Shown piece by piece: positions 53,368 to 61,572 of a stretch of DNA of 64,000 bases. This DNA is from Pyronema omphalodes (taxonomy: Eukaryota; Ascomycota; Pezizomycetes; Pezizales; Pyronemataceae), in contig JAJJXM010000044.1 in assembly GCA_024516155.1 (NCBI GenBank), positions 434,001-498,000 of the forward strand, given 5' to 3'. How positions within the stretch are numbered: the stretch's first letter is position 1; each line of letters starts with the position of its first letter. The notes beneath the pieces are model-generated. The model did no database searches and was not told the DNA's origin. It worked only from the letters and a program-made list of their open reading frames with translations. A program made the position numbers and the translations under genes.

Positions 53368-54435
53368 TCACTTCATGATGGCGTAGCAGGTTGCTAGGGT
53401 GATGACGACCACCCATAGCCCTGCGGTGGTGACGGCGGAGGCCAGGAGCATGTCACGGGAGCGTTGTGACATAAGCCCCCCCCTCCAGGCCGAGACTCCG
53501 ACGAGGCCGCAGGCAGTCCTCAACGCGGGCCTCCGGATGGGGGACCGTCCCCGATACTGCCTTCCCCGACGTCGGCGACGTACGACGTCCTGGGTGATGT
53601 CCTCGAGGACATAAGGCGGTATTTGCTCTTGTTGGTGTCCTAAGGGAGGCGTCGTTATTTGTTCTTGTTGGTGCCCTAAGGAGAACGGGAGTATTTGATC
53701 TTGTTGGTGCCCTGAGGCGGGGGGCTCCGAGGGATCCGAACAAGGGGCGGACGTCAAGTCGTTGGTTGGTCGGCAGTCGACGGTGGGGAGATGCTGTTCC
53801 GGCTCCGCTGTCTGATAGAAAGACAGGTTGATCGCCACCTTCTCGTGGTCCGAGGGTCCCGTCATCATAATCACTGGGAGTTGGTGTCGGATCGTATGGA
53901 TGGTGGAGTCCTCCGATTCCAGTTCGCGGGGACGGGGTGGTTCGTTTTCCTGACTTTCCGTAGGGACGGGAGGTTCCTTTCCTGTCCCGGGCTCGTCCTT
54001 GCAGGGTGGTATCGTTGCCGGGGTCTCCGTGGGGGGTTTCCATCCTCTGATACCGCATCTCTGGTCGTGTCCGTCTTTGTTGACCAGGAATTTACACACA
54101 TTGCAGAGTCTCTTTCCTTTCTGCCATGCCTTGCAGGCCTTTTGCGGGTCCATCCTTCGGTGTCGGATCACCCATTCTAACTCGGGGTCATGTAGCTGCC
54201 CGCAGCTACATGATTTTTTTATGCGTGCCGCAATTGCTTGCGCCACCGCTGGGAAATGATTGTTGTTTAATTTCGATTGGAGGTGAATGGAGCAGGAGTC
54301 GTTGTTGCAGAACGACCAGTGTAGTTCTGTGTGCGGGATCGTGGGGTGGGGGGATTTCTTTTCTGCCGGGGGAGTAGGGGTTCGGTACCAGCCCAAAGAG
54401 GACGGGGGGTCCTCGGAGTTCGTTCTATCGTCCAT
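53368..54435 (-). CDS. Third ORF of element 5A: Cys/His-rich protein with C-terminal hydrophobic tail (355 aa)
   Basis: The start ATG overlaps the pol stop as TAATG, which suggests termination-reinitiation. I do not recognise the family. Residues about 40-130 hold many Cys/His (FCNNDSCSIH, CSCGQLHD, CNVCKF ... CG), likely metal-binding. A proline-rich middle and three GHQQ(D/E)QI repeats (about 245-285) follow, then an arginine-rich block (RRRRRGRQYRGR). The C-terminus is a hydrophobic segment (MLLASAVTTAGLWVVVITLA) with a short tail, a probable membrane anchor. No signal peptide is seen. The last 34 or so codons lie in the LTR and are conserved in solo copy 5L1. Its position after pol is that of env in errantiviruses, but there is no sequence evidence for an envelope. 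Confidence 0.7.
   Translation of the reverse strand: MDDRTNSEDPPSSLGWYRTPTPPAEKKSPHPTIPHTELHWSFCNNDSCSIHLQSKLNNNHFPAVAQAIAARIKKSCSCGQLHDPELEWVIRHRRMDPQKACKAWQKGKRLCNVCKFLVNKDGHDQRCGIRGWKPPTETPATIPPCKDEPGTGKEPPVPTESQENEPPRPRELESEDSTIHTIRHQLPVIMMTGPSDHEKVAINLSFYQTAEPEQHLPTVDCRPTNDLTSAPCSDPSEPPASGHQQDQILPFSLGHQQEQITTPPLGHQQEQIPPYVLEDITQDVVRRRRRGRQYRGRSPIRRPALRTACGLVGVSAWRGGLMSQRSRDMLLASAVTTAGLWVVVITLATCYAIMK
53472..53486 (-). promoter_or_regulatory. Polypurine tract of element 5A
   Basis: On the minus strand GGAGGGGGGGGCTTA precedes the LTR's TGTCACAACG. The third ORF is translated through it, as GG-L-M. Confidence 0.75.
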
Positions 54436-57400
54436 TACAGCTGTGGGGCAGGTTTATTGGGGTACCTGCGGTGGAATTGGGTGATGGCGTCGGGGGAGTT
54501 TTGGAAATTGTCGGCGGGGTACCAGGTCGTATCGGGGTCGTGGAAACCAGTCCACTTAACTCGATATTGTATCTGACCCCGGTGGCGTCGAGAATCCACT
54601 ATTTCCTCAACTTCCCACTCTTCCTCGTCGTCGAGGACAATCGGTAGCGGAGGGGGCTGAATATGGCCTGGGATGGTGGTCGAAGTAGGTTGAGACGGTT
54701 CTAGAAGGGAGATGTGAAATACTGGATGGATCTTTGCGTTTGGGGGGAGGTCCAGCTTATAAGCTCGCGACCCTACCTTAGACAAGATAGTGTAGGGCCC
54801 CAATAGCTCGTCATCGAGCTTGTTGGAGGGTCGGGTGGTTTTCACATTCTTCCTCTTCAGCCAGACCCGATCTCCCACTCGAAGGACCGGATCCGGGTGT
54901 CGATGCCGGTTCGCCTGTTCTGCATGAGCCGTCTGGGCATAGTGGACCTCTGCCCTCACATCCTCGTGAAGTCGGTTGAGGGCGCCAACATATTTGGAGA
55001 CCTCGGGGTTTCCTTCCGCGACTTCACCCAGTGGCTGGGTAAAACGGGGATGATATCCGTAATTTGCGAAGAAGGGGGACACCTTGGTCGTTCCTGAGCG
55101 GGAATTGTTGTAGCAGAACTCCGCCATAGGAAGGAGTTGGTTCCAATTGTCCTGTTGATATCTACAATACGCCCTGAGGTATTGTTCGAGGATCGCATTG
55201 ACCCTCTCTGTCTGTCCGTCGGACTCTGGGTGAAACGCCGTACTCAGGTTCCTCGTGGTCCCCATTGCCTCCATAACCCTCTTCCAGAACTGAGAGGTGA
55301 ATAGGGACCCCCGATCCGAGATGATGCTGCTGGGGAGTCCGTGCGCCCGTACCACATGTGTGAGAAACCCGTCCGCAAGTTCCCTGGGTCCCATAGTATC
55401 CTTACATGCCACGAAGTGCGTCATCTTCGTCAAGCGGTCCACAATCACCCATATCGCATTCATTCCCCCATCTTTCGGAAGACCTGTGATAAAATCCATG
55501 GAGATGGATTCCCATGGTCTTTCTGGAATCTGTAACGGTCGTAAGAGCCCGAAGGGGGCGTGCTTAATGGGCTTGATACGTTTACAGGTATCACAGTAGT
55601 CGACATATCGAGTCACATACTGTCGTTGTTGTGGCCAATAAAAATTCCGGCTGACCAACTCCAAGGTCCTTGCCCTTCCCGGATGCCCCGCGGCCGGGGA
55701 GTCGTGATGTTGTCGTAAAATTTGTAACCTCAGGTCGTCGTCGTCAGGGACCCATATCAATCCCTCGTATAGGAGTAACCCATCCTTTTCCTCGCATGAC
55801 CCCAAGGGGACCTTATTGTCTCGGGTTATCCCTTCCCGAAGTTTGCGGATTACCTCCTGGAGTTCTGTATCGGTCTTCGTTTTTTCCCGAATTTTGGTAA
55901 TGAGGGGGGTGTCCGGGGTGAGTCTTATCAATTGTGTCCCGTTCACATGAAAGACTTCCTGGGGAAGGAGGACTCGGCTTCGGTTCTGCCGGTGCTTCAT
56001 CTCCCCTTCCCAGGGAGAGTCTCCTGACTCTCAGGACAATATGTCAGGTTTTCCTGCCAACTTCCCCGGACGATACGTGATCGTGAAGTGATAGTTAGCC
56101 AGTTGTTCCGCCCATCGCGCCTGTCGGAGGTTGAGGTCCCTCTTCGTTTGCCAATACTCTAGGTTATTATGGTCTGACAGTATCCGGATACTGTGTTTTG
56201 TCGATTTGCAGTATGTCGACCATTTGTCCAAGGCTTCCACTATTGCCAGGAGCTCCTTATCGTGGATGTCGTAATTGAGCTCCGCTTCTTTTCATTTTCT
56301 TGAAAAATAGGCAAGGGGGTGCAGTACGTTGGAGTCGTCGGGTTGTGAGCAGACTGCCCCGATGGCATAGTCTGAGGTGTCTGTTTCCAGGGTGAGTGGC
56401 CGATCCGGGTCGAAATGTTGCAGGATCGGTTGGGATATCATTGCCGTTTTGAGTTGCTCAAAGGCCCGTTGTGTCTCGTCGTCCCACTCCCAGTGTTTTT
56501 TCGTCAATCGTGTCAATGGCGTGGTGATCTTGCTGAAATCCCGGATGAATCGACGGTAGAAATTGGCGAACCCAAGGAAACTCTGGACTCCCTTCACATT
56601 TACCGGTTCCTTCCATTCTTTAACCGCCCTAATTTTATCGGGGTCCATCTGCAACCCTGTGGGGGAGATGATGTATCCCAGGTATTCCGTCTTTTTCGTG
56701 TGGAATTCACATTTCGAGGGTTTCAGGGTGAGTCCTACGTCCCTTAACCTCTCCAGGACCATGCGGACGTGCTTCCGATGCTCCTCCATGTTATCCGAGT
56801 AAATCAATATGTCGTCGAGATAGGCGATGCAAAAGATGTCGAGGTAATCACTTAAGACTTCGTTCATCCATCGTTGAAACGAAGCTGGAGCATTTGTCAA
56901 CCCAAATGGCATCACCAAATACTCGTATAGACCGTACTTGGTACGGAACGCAGTTTTCCATTCATCTCCTGTGGCTATTCGGAGGTTATGGTATGCATCT
57001 CGCACATCTAATTTGGTATAGATCTTGGCGTTGGAAAGTCTATCCAATGCTTCCCCTATCAGCGGGAGTGGGGTGCGATCCTTGATTGTGATTTCGTTGA
57101 GTCGTCGGTAGTCGACGCATAACCGTAAGGTACCATCCTTTTTCTTAACGAAATGGATTGGGGCTCCCGCTGGAGACGTCGACCATCGGACCCAACCCCT
57201 CTTTTCATTCTCTTCCAAGTAATCCCTCAGTACTCGCAGGCGTTCCTCATCGAGGGCTGGCACGGGTTCGAACGGCGGAACCTTTCCGTCCATCAAGGGG
57301 ATCCGGTGGTCATGATGTCGGTGCGGAGGTAACCCTACCGCCTCTTTTTCCCTGAATACGGAGAGGTAATCTGCATATTCCGGTGGTATTATTTCTTCCA

Positions 57401-57869
57401 GGGAGTCAGGCTTGCTCTTCCCCGCTCGGATTATGGTACTCGCGAGTTCCAATTCCCCGGAAGTGGCAATTGATTTGGCGGGAGCGGTTTCCCGGTTCCC
57501 CGGTTCTTCCTGGTTGGTTGGTGCAGTAGCGGTTGATTTGGCGGGAGCGGTTTCCCAGTTCCCCGGTTCCTTGTAGTTGGCTGGCGCTTGCGGGGGTTGC
57601 CGCGAAGCGCACTGAGGCGAGTCGGGATCGGCCTCGGTGGATTCCGCGCGCCTAGATCCCTGTACGCTTTCCATATCCTCGTCCTCCGACTCTTCCACTT
57701 CTTCTCCTTCGTCATCTTCTTCTATACTTTCTCCCCAGATCTCTTGGATGCGAAGCTCATCTTCCTCATCCGTCTGGAGCATCTCCTTCGGTCCTTCCAT
57801 ACCATAGGCGTGCTCCGCTTCCTCATGTATCCGTTGATTATATTCTTTTCCTGCCCCCCGTTCCGACAC
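54435..57869 (-). pseudogene. Pol of element 5A (RT, RNase H, integrase, chromodomain), two stops
   Basis: One frame covers the whole stretch. The N-terminal 150 residues are acidic and contain a duplicated EPGNxETAPAKS unit (about 57450-57590). RT: LPPHRHHDHRIPL, TKLDVRDAYHNLR (motif A), [17 protein letters not shown] (near 56820). RNase H: ETDTSDYAIGAVCSQ. A TGA at 56292-56294 falls in the FSRK segment and another at 56031-56033 after KPDILS; both fit CGA arginine codons. Integrase: HPGRARTLELVSRNFYWP, CDTCKRIK, SMDFITGLP, ISDRGSLF, DGQTERVN. Chromodomain: EEWEVEEIVDSRRH, YRVKWTGF. The protease is not seen and probably lies beyond element 2C. Confidence 0.88.
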
Positions 57870-57882
57870 GGTCGTGGCATGG

Positions 57883-59291
57883 TGTCACACCCTAAAATGT
57901 GTGAGGATAGAATTGGTATCATATATAACGCAATGGAGAATATGGCAAACTCGACAGAGAATGAATAGTCAGATTAGTATCCCGGGCCGGAAGCCCCAGA
58001 GGAGCTCCGACAAGCCACGTCACGTGATTCGTGACTTTCCGATAGGACCTCACGAGGATCCCGGCCCGAGGCGTCGCAACTATTATTCAATGTCAGTTTG
58101 GGAGGATTCAGAAGAGAAGAGATTGGGGAACACTTACCTCATGGGTGTCGACTTACCCTTGAGCAACTACGAACGACGCTGATGGAGAACGAAGACGAAG
58201 ACGAAAGGACACCTCCTTATACTTGAGGAGTGTTCGGAAGTTCACGGCTACACAGGGGTCTGCATCGGAAGAGAGTTCCAAGGATGTGCAGAGCGGTGCG
58301 ACGAAATCATCCGGTGTTACTTAGTTGGGTGAATGGTCAGCCAGGAAGACAAGGCAGAGTCTAGTCGGCAAACAGGAGTGGGGCTATGGACAAGGGTCAA
58401 GATTGCTAAGGCATGAGACGACGTCCATAAGCATGCAACCCTCTCAAGGAAACTGTTTGGTGGAACCGATATGACGCGCCCTTAGGCTATTGACTACCAA
58501 CCAAGGAACAGCTCGGCGTTTGCATCCACACCAGGGTGTGGCTGCGCGCAAGTGCGCGCAGGTGGAGCCATAATGACATCACACAGGAATGTGTCGGAGT
58601 GATCCACTCCGGTAGGGCATGGTTGCCTTATGATGTCAGATTCCTCCATTCGCAATCGAGATTCTCTAGGGAGATCTATGATAGCACGACTCACAAGATA
58701 AATGACTCACATGTTATTTGTCAGAGGAGTTTATGCATTATGCAGTCAAGCGGAGTTGCCCTCCCATATGACTCATAACCCTGACACCTGATTGGAAGGT
58801 GTGGTAGTACAGAGAGGAATGTCAAGGATTAGTCTGACGATAGCAAGCATCATGCAAGCAAGTAATCAATATGATTACGCACTTCGTATGATGCAATCTA
58901 TCAGCAGATGCGTCTCAGAAATGACTCTTGTCTTATCTCCTAGGCTCAGTTTGGAAATTGGTTCCCTAGGAAGTCTGGGCGAACGTGTAGACGAAAGTCT
59001 ATAAAAGAGCCTTTGTCTTCCCTCTCTCTCCTCCATCATCAACCATTTGATCCTCTACGCGACGATACCTATTTACACCAACGAATACCTCCGAAGACAA
59101 CCCTTAAGTTTATTCCGCCTGTGATCGATTAATTCTCTTCCTAGCTTTATCTTTGGATAAGCTCTATTAGTTCTTGGGAACGAAGTGTCTGTCTGTTCTT
59201 GGGAACGAAGTGTCTGTCAACCCTGAGGACGAAGCAGTAGAGATACAATCGGATAAGCCTCTGCATAGTCGAAGCTGTGCCCAGGTTCACA
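57883..59291 (+). repeat. 5' LTR of element 2C
   Basis: TGTCACACCCTAAAATGTG ... CAGGTTCACA, 1409 bp. TATA box TATAAAAG near 59000. CCTTAAGTTTAT (59102-59113) matches the primer-binding site. The palindrome CTGCGCGCAAGTGCGCGCAG (about 58541-58560) is shared with 2A and 2B. A 24 bp direct repeat (59170-59193, 59195-59218), absent in 2A and 2B, adds length. Confidence 0.92.
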
Positions 59292-59305
59292 CTATAAACT
59301 TAAGG
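59292..59305 (+). promoter_or_regulatory. Self-priming primer-binding site of element 2C
   Basis: CTATAAACTTAAGG directly after the LTR. ATAAACTTAAGG is exactly complementary to CCTTAAGTTTAT at 59102-59113 in the LTR. Confidence 0.6.
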
Positions 59306-59400
59306 CCACAAGCTACCAAGTTTATTAATCGATACGATAACGAAAAGACCCTCTTCTAGGGCAAGCAAGATCAATTTCACAAGGCACCTACTACTCAGCA

Positions 59401-61572
59401 ATGTCCTCCTACCGCAGAATCACTGCATCCCCGGCAGCCCGTCACGATGACGATGTTTCCATGGGAGATATGGTGGAAGTCCATCGCCCTCAATCATGGG
59501 ACCAACTCTCTGCAGCTGGTAAAGCTGTAGTTCGCCAGGGAACCACTGTCAGCAGGGACCAGCTTCCAGAATGGTTCGTCAAGATGGTGGACAGGATGGA
59601 GACAACTGAACAAGATGTGCAGGCATTGATTGAAGCCCTGAAGACAGAAGGAGTTTCTGTACAGACCGATATGCAAAACGTCAAGAATCTGTACCAAGAA
59701 ATGTCAGGCATTATGCAAAATGCCTACAATGTTGTTATCCGACAAGGCGACATCGACAGAGAACTCAACCAAACAGCCATTGTTAGACTCATCCAGTCAA
59801 GCAATGAATTCAGTTCTCAGGTTTGGAACGCCCTTGGTGAACTAGCCACGGACGCTCAAGAAAAGCAAACAGCCAACCATCAGGCTGTTCAACAACTCAA
59901 CATTGGTGTACAAATCATCAATGATTACCTCCAAGGATTCTCCAACCATCAACAAGGATGGAACTTCGCTGTTGAAGGCTGGGCAGCCACAAAGAACCAA
60001 GCTGACCAACAAAGGGACGAGCAAATCCGTCTTTTAGCCCACAATGAGCAAGAACAGCAACGAAGGCTTTTGGAGTACGAGACAGAGAGGGAAAATGAGA
60101 AGAAGGAGATTATCGATAAGGTCATTCAAAGGGTCATGGACATGACAGCCAATAATCAACCTATCGATGCACAGTCACTTGCGGATGCGGTACAGGACGA
60201 ACCCCAACGCAGAACTGTATCCCCAAGCATTTTTCAGGTGGCAGTAGACACAAATCTACGACCCTCTAGAAACGACACACCCCCTCCAGCAGCAGGAGGA
60301 AATGGAGGACGAGGCAATGGCCCTCCAAGAAGAAGGGTTACCATTCCCCCTCCTGAGCCCTCCGATGATGGTCAAGGAAGACCCGGACAGCCAGAAAGGC
60401 CCCCTCGCCAAAAGACTAGAGAAGAAAGAGAAGCTGAGGAGGATGCAACAAGATTCCTCACTTCTATTATCGACAAAATCCAAGGACCCAGAGATGCACC
60501 AAAGAGACCCAAGATGCCAGAACTCAAGGCACCTCAATTTTTCTCAGGAAAAGACAAGACTCTGCTTAGGGCCTGGTGGATGTCAGTACAGGATTACGTG
60601 GAAACATATGCCACATCCTGGCCTGATGAAGATGCGCAGGTTAAGTGGGTTGGTAGTCTATTCACCCACAAGGCTTTAGCATGGCACCAGGAGCGCAGGA
60701 AGTCTATTCAGAAACAGAAATTGAAGGATACTTGGGCTGCATTCTCCAGTGCATTTGAGACAAGGTTCGAGGATAAGAGGGAGGCTCAGAAGGACGTCAA
60801 ACGCATTACAGAACTACAGTACGATGGTGATATCGATGATTATATCACTAAGTTGGAGGATCTGAATATGCGTGTTGGAGCACTGGGCCCTATGTTTAGG
60901 AATGTGATATGGGAGGCTATGACACCAGCTATCAAGAAAATGGTTTACCAGCGGTGTGGAGAGGTTCCCAATGAGGATGTTGCCCTGATTCATGCAGTCA
61001 AAGAAGCTGCACATGTTGTGGAAGGCTTGAATGAGGAATTGGGGTATACAAAGAAAAAGACCTTAGAAGTGCGTGGGGAACGCAAGGATAAAGGGAAAGA
61101 AAGGGAAGCTGCTCGCCCACGTGAGGTGCAGCAGAAGGACCGAAAGGTTAAGGATAAGGGATCTAAGAAGGAATTTGCTGGGAAAAAGGACAGGAAGTCA
61201 AATAAACCGGCGGTTTATGCCTCAGGAAGGGAGGCTTTGCAAGGAGTACCCCAAGCCGAAATCGACAAACATAAGAAAGATAAGGCTGAATGTTGGCGAT
61301 GTGGTCGTGCTGGTCATAGAATGTACGACTGCTATGCAAAGAAGACAGTTGGGGGAACTGAGTTGGCAAAGGATGGAAAGGTAGCTTCTTCAGGAAAGAG
61401 GAAGCGGGATGATGAAGATCATGAAGAAGGGCATGAACAGGAAAAGCCCAAGGAAGCCAAGAAGGCGAAGACTGCTGCAGTAAGGCAAGATGAGGAAGAC
61501 ACTCACATGTTTGATGCGCAACCAAGGATTTGGGAATTGGAGGATGAGGAAGTCATTGATTCGGATTTTTAA
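59401..61572 (+). CDS. Gag of element 2C (723 aa)
   Basis: The ATG lies 109 bases after the LTR. It has the same layout as 2B Gag: a helical N-half, a proline-rich hinge (PPRRRVTIPPPEPSDDG), the Gag core (KMPELKAPQFFSGKDKTLL ... RAWWMSVQDYVETY), a lysine/glutamate-rich segment, a CCHC knuckle (CWRCGRAGHRMYDC) and an acidic end (QPRIWELEDEEVIDSDF). The N-half differs much from 2B while the core and knuckle are well conserved. It ends at TAA in the frameshift signal. Confidence 0.93.
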   Translation: MSSYRRITASPAARHDDDVSMGDMVEVHRPQSWDQLSAAGKAVVRQGTTVSRDQLPEWFVKMVDRMETTEQDVQALIEALKTEGVSVQTDMQNVKNLYQEMSGIMQNAYNVVIRQGDIDRELNQTAIVRLIQSSNEFSSQVWNALGELATDAQEKQTANHQAVQQLNIGVQIINDYLQGFSNHQQGWNFAVEGWAATKNQADQQRDEQIRLLAHNEQEQQRRLLEYETERENEKKEIIDKVIQRVMDMTANNQPIDAQSLADAVQDEPQRRTVSPSIFQVAVDTNLRPSRNDTPPPAAGGNGGRGNGPPRRRVTIPPPEPSDDGQGRPGQPERPPRQKTREEREAEEDATRFLTSIIDKIQGPRDAPKRPKMPELKAPQFFSGKDKTLLRAWWMSVQDYVETYATSWPDEDAQVKWVGSLFTHKALAWHQERRKSIQKQKLKDTWAAFSSAFETRFEDKREAQKDVKRITELQYDGDIDDYITKLEDLNMRVGALGPMFRNVIWEAMTPAIKKMVYQRCGEVPNEDVALIHAVKEAAHVVEGLNEELGYTKKKTLEVRGERKDKGKEREAARPREVQQKDRKVKDKGSKKEFAGKKDRKSNKPAVYASGREALQGVPQAEIDKHKKDKAECWRCGRAGHRMYDCYAKKTVGGTELAKDGKVASSGKRKRDDEDHEEGHEQEKPKEAKKAKTAAVRQDEEDTHMFDAQPRIWELEDEEVIDSDF
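61563..61569 (+). promoter_or_regulatory. -1 frameshift site GGATTTT, element 2C
   Basis: TCG GAT TTT TAA, as in 2A and 2B. TCCTC and GAGGA within the next 30 bases can pair, as in 2B, although sequence between them differs. Confidence 0.62.

Larger units (their letters stand above)
52128..53471 (-). repeat. 3' LTR of element 5A
   Basis: The LTR is TGTCACAACG...TTCTGATA on the minus strand, 1344 bp including a 539 bp MITE insertion. The border at 53471 is fixed by the polypurine tract on one side and by the solo copy 5L1. The KDZ-side border is fixed by shared TATCAGAATCC. About five tandem units of a roughly 55-60 bp sequence (CTAACCGCCGTGATTCCAAATA...) fill 52966-53290. Both family-5 palindromes are present. 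The end of the third ORF lies in its first 104 bases. Confidence 0.87.
52128..57882 (-). mobile_element. Ty3/Gypsy chromodomain element 5A with a third ORF, 5' part missing
   Basis: On the minus strand it has pol (57869-54435), a third ORF (54435-53368), a polypurine tract and a 3' LTR (53471-52128). Its gag and 5' LTR are displaced by element 2C, which inserted at 57883. The LTR lies in the KDZ gene. Two in-frame TGA codons break pol. A TA-flanked MITE sits in the LTR. Confidence 0.9.
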
